Below are positions 15,714 through 24,733 of a DNA stretch of 64,000 nucleotides, piece after piece. The stretch is from the NCBI GenBank assembly GCA_004556155.1, contig SFIM01000009.1:12790-76789 (forward strand), written 5' to 3'. Every line of letters begins with the position of its first letter. Within the stretch, counting starts at the first letter, position 1. The position numbers and the translations under genes were made by a program. Below the pieces are notes generated by a model. That model did no database searches. It saw only the letters and a list, made by a program, of their open reading frames with translations, and was not told the origin of the DNA. The stretch is from Clostridiales bacterium. GTDB taxonomy: Bacteria; Bacillota; Clostridia; Christensenellales; Aristaeellaceae.

Positions 15714-17018
15714 ATGAGAAAAAACGGCGGAGCATCCTACCTGGGGCTGGCGGTCATCATCCTGTTGGTCATCGCCATCCTGTATGTGGGCATTTCTGCC
15801 CTGCAGGATCAGCGCGTTTATCAGCGCGAGGCGGCCATTACGCCCACACCCTCCATCACCCCGCGCACCGTGCGCATCACGGAGGATCCGGCCCTTCCCA
15901 CCTCCACGCCCACGCCCTGCATCCTGCAAAAGAACTCCATCGGCATCGAAGTAAAGCAATTGCAACAGCGGCTCAAGGATTTGGGCTATTACAGCGGCGA
16001 TGTGGACGGTCAGTACGGCACGGGCACGCAGACGGCGGTGACGGCTTTCCAGGCTCAGCATGGGCTGAAGGCCGACGGCGTAGCAGGCGAACAAACGCTG
16101 GCCATTCTGTATTCCGAATCGGCGCAGACCTTCGTGCCCACGCCCACCCCTTCGGCCACGCCCGCCATGCTGTCCTCCGGCTCCAGCGGCGATGAGGTAA
16201 AGGCCCTGCAGTCGCGGCTTCAGCAGTTGGGCTTTTATTCCGGCGTGCTGGACGGCGATTACGGCAAGGGCACGCGCGCGGCGGTGAAGCTGTTCCAGGC
16301 TCAGCACGGGCTGGATGACGATGGCATCGCCGGGCAAAAAACGCTGGAAATGCTCTATTCCAACGATGCCCAGCCCATGCTCGTTACCCCCACGCCCGCA
16401 GCCGTGCAGGTGCTTGCCGGCAGCCAGCCCCTGCTGGTCAACCGCCAGCATCCGGTGGCTTCGGACTTTGCGCCCGCCGACCTGGTAAACCTGTCGGAAT
16501 ACTGCGATTCTTCGCTGGTCAAAATCAAATACGACGGCACGCAGGGAGTTCGCGAAGCGGCGGACGCCCTGCTTCGTATGCTTGAGGCCGCCAAGGCGGA
16601 CGGCATTACCAATTGGCAGGTCAGCGCCGCCTACCGCAGCTATGCCGATCAGCAGCGCATCTTTGACAACAAGGTCAAAAGCTTCCAGAATAACAATCCC
16701 GATTGGAGCCTGTCTCGCTGCCGCTCGGCCGCCAGCGTCACCGTGGCCGATCCCGGCGCCAGCGAGCATCACACCGGCCTTGCCTTTGATATGACGGTGC
16801 CAAACACCAGCATGTTCCTGGGCACCCCGCAGTGCGCCTGGCTGCATGAGCATTGCTGGGAATACGGCTTTATCCTGCGCTATACAGATGAAAAGCAGCA
16901 GATCACCGGCTTTGCGGGCGAGGCGTGGCACATCCGCTATGTGGGCACGGAGCACAGCCTGGCCATGCAGCAAAGCGGCCAATGCCTGGAAGAATACCTG
17001 GGCGAAGTGCAGCAATGA
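15714..17018 (+). CDS. Peptidoglycan-binding VanY-type D,D-carboxypeptidase
   Basis: 434 residues. N-terminal membrane anchor (about 8-28); Pro/Thr-rich linker; two peptidoglycan-binding type-1 repeats (about 76-140 and 158-222), each with the VKxLQxRLxxLGYYSG / AVxxFQAQHGL pattern; then a LAS-family metallopeptidase domain (about 245-430). Zinc-site motifs are SEHHTGLAFD and the C-terminal GEAWHIRY, as in VanY/DacY, which trim the terminal D-Ala of peptidoglycan stems. It acts on the outer face of the membrane. Linkers rich in TPTPS separate the domains. The SH3-repeat protein downstream is likely a functional companion in wall remodelling. Confidence 0.9.
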   Translation: MRKNGGASYLGLAVIILLVIAILYVGISALQDQRVYQREAAITPTPSITPRTVRITEDPALPTSTPTPCILQKNSIGIEVKQLQQRLKDLGYYSGDVDGQYGTGTQTAVTAFQAQHGLKADGVAGEQTLAILYSESAQTFVPTPTPSATPAMLSSGSSGDEVKALQSRLQQLGFYSGVLDGDYGKGTRAAVKLFQAQHGLDDDGIAGQKTLEMLYSNDAQPMLVTPTPAAVQVLAGSQPLLVNRQHPVASDFAPADLVNLSEYCDSSLVKIKYDGTQGVREAADALLRMLEAAKADGITNWQVSAAYRSYADQQRIFDNKVKSFQNNNPDWSLSRCRSAASVTVADPGASEHHTGLAFDMTVPNTSMFLGTPQCAWLHEHCWEYGFILRYTDEKQQITGFAGEAWHIRYVGTEHSLAMQQSGQCLEEYLGEVQQ

Positions 17019-17108
17019 AATGTTTTCTAATTTTTTTGAAAATCATGGGATGAAAACCCATTTGATTTACGTCTTATAAGTGAAACCCAAATGAAAGGAC
17101 ACAAAACG

Positions 17109-18128
17109 ATGATGAAACGCTTTCTTTCCATCCTGCTTGTTCTGATGCTTCTACTCCCCGCTGCCGCGCTGGCGGATGGCGGCGATACCTTCGCCATGAT
17201 CAGCCATCCCTCGGCCAAGTACATCACCCTGCGCGAAGGCCCCAGCGACAGCGCTGCTGCAATTGGCAAGTTCTACAATGGCACCTATGTCTGCATCGTA
17301 TCCTCCTTCTATGACGCCACCTGGGCTAAAATCTCCGTCAATCCCATCGGCGTGCGCGAGTATTACACCGGCTATGTGAAGCGCGCCTTCCTGCAAATGG
17401 ACTTCATCAACAACGCCGTCAAGTCCGCCGCCCCCATCATGAGCCTGCAGAGCCGCCAGGGCAAGGGCGTGCTGCTGCGCTCCACCCCCACCTTCATGGC
17501 CGATAACAGCAACCTGCTGGGCCTGTATGCCAACGGCACGCAGGTGCAGGTACTGGGCGATATGGACAGCTGGTACTTTGTGCAGGTAGGCGGCCTGGTC
17601 GGCTTCATGGCCAAGACTGGCGTCACCAGCAAGACCGTTTCCGCCAGCACCACCTCCTCCAATCCCTACTGGAACAACGGCCCCGTTGGCTCCCACGTAT
17701 CCGCCAGCTGGAACATCGCCGTGCCCACCAGCTACGCCATCGTCAACAACCCCTATCCGGGCGACCGCCTGAACCTGCGCCGCGAGCCCACCACCGACAG
17801 CTCTTCCCTGGGCAAGTACTACAACGGCGTCTATGTGGAAGTGCTCAGCACGCTGGATAACGGCTTCACCCAGGTGCGCATCGGCAACCTGGTAGGCTAT
17901 ATGAAGGCCGAATACCTGACCACCAACTATGTGGCCAGCGCCATGCCGCTGCTCAAGATCAACTCCTCCGGCAAGGTCAACCTGCGCGAACAGGCCAGCA
18001 CCTCCAGCAATTCCCTGGGTCTGTATCCCAAGGATACCGAGGCCATCCTGCTGGGCTTCAACGGCAACTGGGCGCATGTCATCGTGGACGGCAAGATCGG
18101 CTTCATGCTGACCACCTATCTGAAGTAA
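17109..18128 (+). CDS. Secreted protein with four SH3-like (SH3b) repeats
   Basis: 339 residues. Signal peptide (about 1-24, ending ALA). Four bacterial SH3-like units follow, each with the LNLRExPSxxSxxLGxYxxGxxVxVL...G.xGYM pattern, at about 25-92, 110-180, 205-272 and 282-339. SH3b domains usually bind peptidoglycan or cell-wall peptides; no catalytic domain is present, so this is probably a wall-binding or structural protein. Start at 17109 (MMKRFLS) has AAAGGA upstream; ATG at 17091 contains that RBS. It ends with a strong terminator. Confidence 0.85.
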   Translation: MMKRFLSILLVLMLLLPAAALADGGDTFAMISHPSAKYITLREGPSDSAAAIGKFYNGTYVCIVSSFYDATWAKISVNPIGVREYYTGYVKRAFLQMDFINNAVKSAAPIMSLQSRQGKGVLLRSTPTFMADNSNLLGLYANGTQVQVLGDMDSWYFVQVGGLVGFMAKTGVTSKTVSASTTSSNPYWNNGPVGSHVSASWNIAVPTSYAIVNNPYPGDRLNLRREPTTDSSSLGKYYNGVYVEVLSTLDNGFTQVRIGNLVGYMKAEYLTTNYVASAMPLLKINSSGKVNLREQASTSSNSLGLYPKDTEAILLGFNGNWAHVIVDGKIGFMLTTYLK

Positions 18129-18143
18129 CGCCATCGTTTTTCG

Positions 18144-18170
18144 GGGCGGCTCGATATCGAGCCGCCCTTT
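18144..18170 (+). terminator. Intrinsic terminator after the SH3 protein gene
   Basis: 24-base perfect palindrome GGGCGGCTCGATATCGAGCCGCCC (arms 18144-18155 and 18156-18167) followed by TTTTC. Confidence 0.85.
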
Positions 18171-18205
18171 TCATTTGGCATAAAACGCCCCATCCGCACA
18201 CACAC

Positions 18206-18239
18206 TAAAGCGTGGCGGCATATCACGCCGCATGCTTTA
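18206..18239 (+). promoter_or_regulatory. Structured leader hairpin ahead of glmS
   Basis: Outer stem TAAAGC (18206-18211) / GCTTTA (18234-18239), a small internal loop, inner stem GCGGC (18215-18219) / GCCGC (18227-18231) and a 7-base loop. It ends 4 bases before the RBS (TAGGAGAA). The leader is too short for a glmS ribozyme. Confidence 0.45.
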
Positions 18240-18256
18240 AGATAGGAGAAATCAAC

Positions 18257-20095
18257 ATGTGCGGAATCGTTGGATACACCGGCAGCCGTCCCGCCGCGCC
18301 CATCCTGCTGGCAGGGCTGTCTCATCTGGAATATCGCGGGTATGACTCGGCCGGCCTGGCTGTGCGCGAGGGCGGCGGGGAAATTGAGATTGTCAAGACG
18401 CGCGGCCGCCTGCGCGCGCTGTATGATATGACCAACGGCGGTCAGGCGCTGCCGGGCGACTGCGGCGTGGGGCATACCCGCTGGGCCACGCACGGCGCGC
18501 CCTCGGTGGAAAACGCCCATCCCCTGTGCAGCGACGACCGCACGGTGGTGGCCGTCCATAACGGCATCATCGAAAATTATCAGGAACTGCGCGATAAGCT
18601 AACCCACGCAGGCTACGCCTTTCATTCCCAAACCGATACCGAAATCGTGGTCAAGCTGATTCACTATTACGCGCGCAAATACGCCCTGGGGCCTGTGGAC
18701 GCGCTGGCCCGCGCCATGTCGCGTATGCGCGGCTCCTATGCCCTGGCCGTGCTGTTTGCCGACGCGCCGGGCGAAATCTACGCCGCCCGCAAGGATAGCC
18801 CCATGATCCTGGCCCTGCGCGAGGGCGAGGGATATCTAGCCTCCGACGTGCCCGCCATCCTGCAATACGCCCGTGATGTTTATTACATTGGCAATCTGGA
18901 AATTGCGCGGCTGGGCAAAGGCACGGTAGCGTTTTTCAATATCGACCGTGAGCCGATTGAAAAGGCCCCCACGCACATCGATTGGGACGCCGAAGCTGCC
19001 GAAAAGGCAGGCTATGAGCACTTTATGATGAAGGAAATTCATGAGCAGCCCAAGGCTGCCCGCGATACCCTGCACGCGCTGATAAAGGATGATCAGATCG
19101 ATCTGAGCGCCGCTGAGCTGGACGACGCTCTGCTGCGCGCTATCCGGCAGATTGTCATCGTCGCCTGCGGCTCTGCCTACCATGTAGGCGTGGCCGCGCA
19201 GTATATCATCGAGGATCTGTCGCGCATACCCGTGCGGGTGGAAATCGCCAGCGAGTTCCGCTACCGCAGGCCCATCTTAGGCGATGGCACGCTGGCCATC
19301 GTCATCAGCCAATCCGGCGAAACGGCAGACAGCCTGGCCGCGCTGCGTGAGGCAAAAGCGCATGGTGTGCGCACGCTGGGCATTGTCAACGTGGTGGGCT
19401 CCTCCATCGCCCGCGAGGCGGACAGCGTGCTCTACACCCTGGCTGGGCCGGAAATCGCCGTGGCCACCACCAAGGCGTACAGCACGCAACTGATTGCCTG
19501 CTACGCGCTGGCGCTGCAATTGGCGCAGGCTCACGGAACGCTGGGGGCCGAAGAATACGCTGCGATGATTGCCGAGATGCAGACGCTGCCGGACAAGATG
19601 TCACGGCTTTTAGAGGACAAGGCGCGCATTCAGTGGTTTGCAGCCAAGTTTGCCAACGCGCGGGATATTTTTTTCATCGGTCGCGGGCTGGACTACGCCA
19701 TCAGCCTGGAAGGCAGCCTCAAGATGAAGGAAATCAGCTATATCCACTCCGAAGCCTATGCCGCGGGGGAACTCAAGCATGGCGCGATCAGCTTAGTGGA
19801 ACCGGGCACGCTGGTGATCGGCCTGGCTACCCAGCCCGCGCTGTATGAAAAGACGCTGAGCAATCTGGTAGAGGTTAAAAGCCGCGGCGCGTACCTGATG
19901 GGGCTGACTGCCTGCGGGCGCTATGCGCTGGAAGATACCGCCGACTTTACCGTGTATATTCCGCAAACCGATGCGCATTTCGCCCCCAGCCTCGCCGTCA
20001 TCCCCCTGCAGCTGCTGGCCTATTACGTCAGCGTAGCCAAGGGCCTGGATGTAGACAAACCCCGCAACCTGGCCAAGAGCGTTACGGTGGAATAA
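18257..20095 (+). CDS. glmS: Glutamine--fructose-6-phosphate aminotransferase (isomerizing)
   Basis: 612 residues, full length. It makes glucosamine-6-phosphate from fructose-6-phosphate and glutamine, the first step to UDP-GlcNAc and the cell wall. N-terminal class II glutaminase domain opens with MCGIVGYTG, Cys2 being the nucleophile (so the start is fixed at 18257 after GGAGAA); two SIS sugar-isomerase domains follow (about 290-420 and 460-600, with SQSGET and GRGLDY), and the C-terminus ends LAKSVTVE as usual. A hairpin occupies the leader; no ribozyme core is present. No own promoter was clear. Confidence 0.96.
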   Translation: MCGIVGYTGSRPAAPILLAGLSHLEYRGYDSAGLAVREGGGEIEIVKTRGRLRALYDMTNGGQALPGDCGVGHTRWATHGAPSVENAHPLCSDDRTVVAVHNGIIENYQELRDKLTHAGYAFHSQTDTEIVVKLIHYYARKYALGPVDALARAMSRMRGSYALAVLFADAPGEIYAARKDSPMILALREGEGYLASDVPAILQYARDVYYIGNLEIARLGKGTVAFFNIDREPIEKAPTHIDWDAEAAEKAGYEHFMMKEIHEQPKAARDTLHALIKDDQIDLSAAELDDALLRAIRQIVIVACGSAYHVGVAAQYIIEDLSRIPVRVEIASEFRYRRPILGDGTLAIVISQSGETADSLAALREAKAHGVRTLGIVNVVGSSIAREADSVLYTLAGPEIAVATTKAYSTQLIACYALALQLAQAHGTLGAEEYAAMIAEMQTLPDKMSRLLEDKARIQWFAAKFANARDIFFIGRGLDYAISLEGSLKMKEISYIHSEAYAAGELKHGAISLVEPGTLVIGLATQPALYEKTLSNLVEVKSRGAYLMGLTACGRYALEDTADFTVYIPQTDAHFAPSLAVIPLQLLAYYVSVAKGLDVDKPRNLAKSVTVE

Positions 20096-20120
20096 GCGTC
20101 ATCGCCACACCCTATCAAAA

Positions 20121-20157
20121 GCCGCCGGGCCGCCTCGAAAGCGAGACAGCCCGGCGC
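20121..20157. terminator. Likely shared terminator of glmS and the sugar ABC operon
   Basis: GC-rich two-part hairpin: outer GCCGGGC (20124-20130) / GCCCGGC (20148-20154) and inner CTCG-AAAG-CGAG. On the minus side it is followed by CTTTTG, on the plus side by TTATTATG; both tracts are modest. Confidence 0.5.
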
Positions 20158-20179
20158 TTATTATGTCGTTAAATATTGC

Positions 20180-21469
20180 TTACAGATCTTCCAGAATCTC
20201 GTTGATACGCTCGGCGCACTCCTGCAGCGTGGCCTCAACCGGCGCATTCTCACAGAAGATCAGGCCCAGGGACTTCATCCATTCGTTGGTGCAGCTGCTG
20301 TAGTAGGTGCGGCTGTCCTGCGGCAGGATGTTGTCAACGCCTGCGAACATCCCCTGATAGGCAGGGGTCTTTTCAATCAGCGCATCATAGGCCTCGCCCT
20401 GCATGGCAGAGTAACGGCCAGGCATATAGCCGGAAATTTCCGCCCAGAACAGGCTGGCTTCGCCGCTGGTGACCCAGTTGGCAAACAGGAAACCGGCATT
20501 TTTCTGGGCCTGAGATGCCTTCTTGGGAATGACCAGATGGTTGCCGGACAGCAGCGTATACGCCTTATCGCCCACAGCCGGGAAGCCGCTGATATCAAAC
20601 TCGAACGCGCCGTTGATCTTATCGCGGTAGGTGGTAATCAGCGAGCAGGTATGCACCACGCCGAATACCTCCTGGTCCCAGAAATGCTGACGCATGTTCG
20701 TGGAAGCGCCCGAGCCATAGGCCCAATAGCAGTAGCCCTTGTCAATCCATTCGCGGATCTGCTTGGTAATCTCGATGGACTTCTCATCAGCCACGCCGCT
20801 GGTGCCGTCTTCCTTGATAATTTCCACGCCGTAGTTGGTAAAGAAGGTTTCAAAATACTGCGCGCCCCAGCCCGCAAAGATCATCGCCCAGCGCGCGGTG
20901 GTACCGTCGTCGTTGAATTTGGTCGTCTTCTGCATGAAGGCGTCCATATCCTCCCACTTTTCAGGCAGGGTGATTCCCTCGTTCTGCGCCACGGTCTTGT
21001 TGTAGTAGATCACCTGCGTGGAGGCCAGGAAGGGCAGGGAGTACATGTGGCCGTCCTCCTTGCGGGTGGCGGTTTCACGATAGCCCTTTACAAAATCGTT
21101 CTTATCAACGCCGTAGGCTTCCAGATAGGGCTCCAGATCCGTGCATACGCCGGAATCGAAGTACTCGGCCAGATAGCCGACGTTTACCTGCGATACGGCA
21201 GGGACAGAATCGGCCGCGTGGGCGGCGATCAGGTTTTCAGCCAGCACAGTGCCGCTGCCGATGTAGCGCGGAATCACGGTAATCAGGGGATACTGCTCAT
21301 GAAACTTCTCGCACAGCACGTTGATGTCCTCGGTATACTGATCCTCGTTGCTGTGCCACCATTCGATGGTGATCGGTTCGGTGACTGCGTAGGGGTTGTT
21401 CTCGGCCAGCGCGGCGCTCAGCGAGAGCGTCATCAGCAAGGCCAGGAGCAGCGCGGTAATCTTCTTCAT
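20180..21469 (-). CDS. Sugar ABC transporter substrate-binding protein
   Basis: 429 residues, extracellular solute-binding family 1 (MalE/UgpB type). Signal peptide residues 1-22 (ends AALA, cleaved before ENNPY). Family marks: ITIEWWHSNED near the start, a central GSGxSTN region and the C-terminal helices. Unusually for a Gram-positive binding protein there is no lipobox cysteine, so membrane attachment is not explained. Last gene of an operon with two permeases and a HAD phosphatase; probably binds a glycerol-phosphate, oligosaccharide or sugar substrate, which cannot be read from sequence. Confidence 0.9.
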   Translation of the reverse strand: MKKITALLLALLMTLSLSAALAENNPYAVTEPITIEWWHSNEDQYTEDINVLCEKFHEQYPLITVIPRYIGSGTVLAENLIAAHAADSVPAVSQVNVGYLAEYFDSGVCTDLEPYLEAYGVDKNDFVKGYRETATRKEDGHMYSLPFLASTQVIYYNKTVAQNEGITLPEKWEDMDAFMQKTTKFNDDGTTARWAMIFAGWGAQYFETFFTNYGVEIIKEDGTSGVADEKSIEITKQIREWIDKGYCYWAYGSGASTNMRQHFWDQEVFGVVHTCSLITTYRDKINGAFEFDISGFPAVGDKAYTLLSGNHLVIPKKASQAQKNAGFLFANWVTSGEASLFWAEISGYMPGRYSAMQGEAYDALIEKTPAYQGMFAGVDNILPQDSRTYYSSCTNEWMKSLGLIFCENAPVEATLQECAERINEILEDL

Positions 21470-21531
21470 GGGGTTCTCCTTTCTCTTTTTAGGGTAACAG
21501 ATTGCAAAGCGTCGCCGCTTAAGGCACGGTT

Positions 21532-22680
21532 TTACTTCATGCTTGCCTTGGACAGGCCGGTCATGATGTACTTTTGCAGCACCAGGAACAGCACCACAAT
21601 GGGAACGATCGCCAGCACGGCGGCAGCCATGATTTCGTTGTAGTTGGATACCTCCAGTCCCGCAAAGGTCTGACGGATGTAGTTGATGCCCACAGCCAGG
21701 GTTCGGCGGCTGTTGTTATTTGTCACCATCTTCGGCCAGAAATAGCTGTTCCAGCCATTGATGAAGGTGATAATGGACACCGTAATCAGCGTCGGCTTGC
21801 ACATGGGGCACAAAACATAGAAGATCGTGCCGATGCGTCCCATGCCGTCCACCTTGCCGGCTTCCAGATAGCTGTTATCCACGCTCATGAAGGTCTGGCG
21901 AAGCATGAAGATAAAGTAGGCCGATACGAGGTTCGGTACAATCAGGCCAGGGAAGGAGTTGATCCAACCCAGCTTGGCCACCATGACGTAAATGGGCACG
22001 AACGTCACCTGAATGGGAATCATCAGCGCTCCCAGCACCACCAGAAACAGTGTGTTTTTTCCCTTGAATTCGCCCTTGGAAAAGCCATAGGCAGCCAGGA
22101 TGCCAATGCCCAGCTGGAAAACCATGATAAAGAATGTGCTGACAATAGTATTGAAGAAATACAGTCCGAAGGGCGCGCGTTTCAGCACGTTGGGGTAGGT
22201 ATCGAAGAACCACTGCTCCGGCCACAGGGTGGGCGTGGGAGCCAGCAGCTCGTCGCTGGCCTTGAATGAGGAAATAATCATCCAATAAATCGGAAACAGC
22301 ATCACGATGGACACCAGCGTTGCGCCAATGGTCTGCGCCGCATGGCTGACCCTGCGCATGGCAAGCTGACGGCGCACCGTCCGGTTGAGCACCGGGCTTA
22401 CAAAGCGCATCAGCAGCAGGCCAATTACCGCATAGCCCGCAATCAGCGCCGCGATTACCGCCAGCACAGCGCGATTCTTGGCAAACCACCCCAGCGCCTC
22501 TGCGCGCTCGTAAGCGCCCATTTCAGCGGTAAAGCTCTTGGCTGTAATCCCATAGCTGATCTGTCCCCCCAACGCGCCCAGTCCAATTGCCAGGGCAATG
22601 GCCAGCAGCTTGATCAGCACGTCAAACCAGCCGTGCATCTGCATACGCCGCAGTTGGGAAGCAAAATCCGTCTTTTTCAT
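21532..22680 (-). CDS. Carbohydrate ABC transporter permease (MalG/UgpE type)
   Basis: 382 residues. An N-terminal extension with two membrane helices (about 22-105) precedes the usual six-helix MalG-like core. The EAA loop that contacts the ATPase reads EAGKVDGMGRIGTIFYVLCPMCKP (residue runs around the conserved EA...DG...G...P). ATG at 22680 has GGAGG 8 bases upstream; a longer in-frame reading to 22833 would run into the other permease gene. Pairs with the permease at 22695-23888. Confidence 0.9.
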   Translation of the reverse strand: MKKTDFASQLRRMQMHGWFDVLIKLLAIALAIGLGALGGQISYGITAKSFTAEMGAYERAEALGWFAKNRAVLAVIAALIAGYAVIGLLLMRFVSPVLNRTVRRQLAMRRVSHAAQTIGATLVSIVMLFPIYWMIISSFKASDELLAPTPTLWPEQWFFDTYPNVLKRAPFGLYFFNTIVSTFFIMVFQLGIGILAAYGFSKGEFKGKNTLFLVVLGALMIPIQVTFVPIYVMVAKLGWINSFPGLIVPNLVSAYFIFMLRQTFMSVDNSYLEAGKVDGMGRIGTIFYVLCPMCKPTLITVSIITFINGWNSYFWPKMVTNNNSRRTLAVGINYIRQTFAGLEVSNYNEIMAAAVLAIVPIVVLFLVLQKYIMTGLSKASMK

Positions 22681-22694
22681 CTGTTTTTCCTCCC

Positions 22695-23888
22695 TTACTG
22701 GTCGTAATTGACGTTTTTGTTGGAATACTTCATTGTCAGCGTGGTAAAGGCCAGTAGCACAAGGAAGAAGACCAGCGATGCAGCTGCCGCGCGATCCACG
22801 CGGAAATCCTTGAACGAGAGGTTGTACACCCACTGCACCATCACCATCGTCGCGTCGTAGGGACCGCCGGAGGTCATCACGTCCACCGACTGGAACACCT
22901 TCATGGAGCTGATAAAGGTGGTCACCAGCAGGAACAGCGTGGTCGGCGCTAGCATCGGCAGGGTGATAAAGCGGAAGCAGTGCATCTTATCAGCGCCGTC
23001 GATGGAGGCTGCCTCATAATAATCCTGCGGAATGCCCTTCATCGCGGAAAGATAAATCATCATTGCGTAGCCCACCGTGCGCCAGAAGGTCAGCATCAGG
23101 ATGCCCGCCAGCGCCGTGGAGGAATTGGCCAGCCAGTCCGGCCCGACAATGCCCAGCAGCCCCAGCGCCCAGTTGACAATGCCGTGCGGGCCGTTGAGCA
23201 TCCACACAAAGATAATGGCGCTGGTGGAGGTGGCAATATACTTAGGCATGAATACCAGTGCACGCAAAGCGTTGAAATAGCGGGTCATCCGGTCAAAGAG
23301 CAGCGCCAGCAGCAGGCCGCCCGCCAGGGAGAAAAAAACCTCCCAGAAGGTGTAGCGCAGCGTAACCCACAGCGTGTTTTTCAGATACTTCCAGCCGGAG
23401 CCGGCGAAGAGCCATTTGTAGTTTTTAATGCCTACAAATTTGTATTCTTCCTTCATCAGGTTCCAGTTGGTAAAGCTGATGCGCACCAGATCCAGCAGCG
23501 GATAGTATACAAACAGCGCCAGGGCAATCAGCGCGGGCAGCACGCAGGTAAAATCGCGATAGCGCTCCCAGTGCTGACCCAGCAGCATGTATGCGTTCAG
23601 CAGCAGCAGCAAGCCAATGAGCATCACCACAACCGCAAACTTTACCGAGTAATAAGCCGCCGTATCGCCAAAGGAAAGGGGCTGGCCGGTGGAAAGGTAC
23701 TCCGCGTATACGCTTTTCAGGCGGCTGTTGATGCTGGCAAAGGCCGGCAGCTGCAAATCGCCGATCAGGAAGCAGAACACGCCCAGCAGCAAAATCAGCG
23801 CGCCTGCCGCAAAGAGAACGGTGGAGAGCGTTTTTTGCTTTTTTTGAATGCGGACGGGGGGCAGCGGTCGGATTTCAGCGGCTTTCAT
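22695..23888 (-). CDS. Carbohydrate ABC transporter permease (MalF/UgpA type)
   Basis: 397 residues. Two or three N-terminal membrane segments (about 20-130, including a periplasm-like loop around 75) precede the MalF-type core with EAA loop EAASIDGADKMHCFRFITLPML. Start at 23888 with GGAGGAG RBS; the ATG overlaps the stop of the upstream HAD gene by 4 bases. No ATP-binding subunit is encoded nearby, so a shared MsmK/UgpC-type ATPase elsewhere must energise the importer. Confidence 0.9.
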   Translation of the reverse strand: MKAAEIRPLPPVRIQKKQKTLSTVLFAAGALILLLGVFCFLIGDLQLPAFASINSRLKSVYAEYLSTGQPLSFGDTAAYYSVKFAVVVMLIGLLLLLNAYMLLGQHWERYRDFTCVLPALIALALFVYYPLLDLVRISFTNWNLMKEEYKFVGIKNYKWLFAGSGWKYLKNTLWVTLRYTFWEVFFSLAGGLLLALLFDRMTRYFNALRALVFMPKYIATSTSAIIFVWMLNGPHGIVNWALGLLGIVGPDWLANSSTALAGILMLTFWRTVGYAMMIYLSAMKGIPQDYYEAASIDGADKMHCFRFITLPMLAPTTLFLLVTTFISSMKVFQSVDVMTSGGPYDATMVMVQWVYNLSFKDFRVDRAAAASLVFFLVLLAFTTLTMKYSNKNVNYDQ

Positions 23889-24562
23889 GGGCACTCCTCC
23901 TTTGGCGTATCGCCGGGAACATCTTCGTCCTCTATCAGCGCTTTGCGCAGCGCATCCATGCTTGCATATTGGTATGGTGTCGGGGCCTGGCCTTGGCAAA
24001 AGCCCTCCGGGTCAAACAGCGCCCCCTGCATTCCTGCATTCAGCCCTGCCTGCACGTCCAACACACGATCGCCCACCATCACCGCCCTGTCGGGTTCCAG
24101 GCCATGCTTACTGATCATGTGCAGCAGCGCGTCCGGAGCCGGCTTGCGCGGAAAATGATCGTCCTTTGTAATAAAATCGCTGAAATATGGCTTCAGTCCA
24201 TAATGCTCCAGCGCGTCGATGGAGGCATGATCCCGATGCGAATACAGATAGTTTTTCCCGCCGTGCTCGCAGACGGCGCGCAGCGTCTCGCGCGTGCCGG
24301 GATAGGGCCGCATGACCTCCAGTGTTTCCTCCTGCGGTGCGAAGGCATAATATGCATCCAGAATGTCCTGCGCCGCCGTGCCATAGCGCTGCTCCAGCTG
24401 CTTTGCGGCCCAGCCGAGAGAGTGCTTGGTCAGCCAGCGCAGCTCGTCAAAGGCAATCTCGATTCCGTTTTGCTGCGCCGCGCGGTGATACGCCCGTGCA
24501 ACCGCATCATAAGTATCAAAAAGCGTACCATCATAATCCCATATAAAGTAGGAAAACTTCAT
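23885..24562 (-). CDS. HAD-superfamily hydrolase in sugar operon
   Basis: 225 residues. Motif I DYDGTLF (about residue 9), cap domain, motif III Lys in RKPAPDALL, motif IV MVGDRVLDV. Likely a sugar-phosphate phosphatase or beta-phosphoglucomutase-like enzyme acting on the imported substrate; motif I has Asp at both positions. First gene of the ABC operon, coupled by 4-base overlap to the permease. Start at 24562 (MKFSYFIWDYDGT) after GGAAAGG; upstream in-frame codons cross the regulatory palindrome and are unlikely. Confidence 0.85.
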   Translation of the reverse strand: MKFSYFIWDYDGTLFDTYDAVARAYHRAAQQNGIEIAFDELRWLTKHSLGWAAKQLEQRYGTAAQDILDAYYAFAPQEETLEVMRPYPGTRETLRAVCEHGGKNYLYSHRDHASIDALEHYGLKPYFSDFITKDDHFPRKPAPDALLHMISKHGLEPDRAVMVGDRVLDVQAGLNAGMQGALFDPEGFCQGQAPTPYQYASMDALRKALIEDEDVPGDTPKEECP

Positions 24563-24622
24563 ATTCACTTCGCCTTTCCTGTGCGCATTTTTTGCATCAT
24601 TTATCATTTGTTCGCATTTATA

Positions 24623-24640
24623 TTGGTCTGTCAAGACCAA
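24623..24640. promoter_or_regulatory. Perfect palindrome in the LysR/sugar-operon intergenic region
   Basis: TTGGTCT (24623-24629), GTCA, AGACCAA (24634-24640): perfect 7-4-7 repeat. On the minus strand a TTGACA -35 hexamer (24629-24634) lies in its centre, with only a poor -10 downstream. Suits a regulator-controlled promoter of the sugar operon. Confidence 0.6.
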
Positions 24641-24667
24641 TTTCTGGCCAAAATATACCATGTGCTC

Positions 24668-24696
24668 TTGTTTTCTGTCAAATTCGATGTTACAAT
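24668..24696 (+). promoter_or_regulatory. Promoter of the LysR gene
   Basis: TTGTTT (24668-24673), 17 bases, TACAAT (24691-24696), 37 bases before the start. Confidence 0.5.
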
Positions 24697-24733
24697 ACAT
24701 CTATAATTAAAACTTATGGAAGCAGGAGTGCAT

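Noticed and set aside
17041..17067. Hairpin AATCATGGG/CCCATTTGATT as a terminator or attenuator
   Set aside because: Imperfect stem, no T-run, and no leader peptide; probably just intergenic sequence.
18168..18256. glmS ribozyme
   Set aside because: Too short and lacks the multi-helix core; only one hairpin is present.
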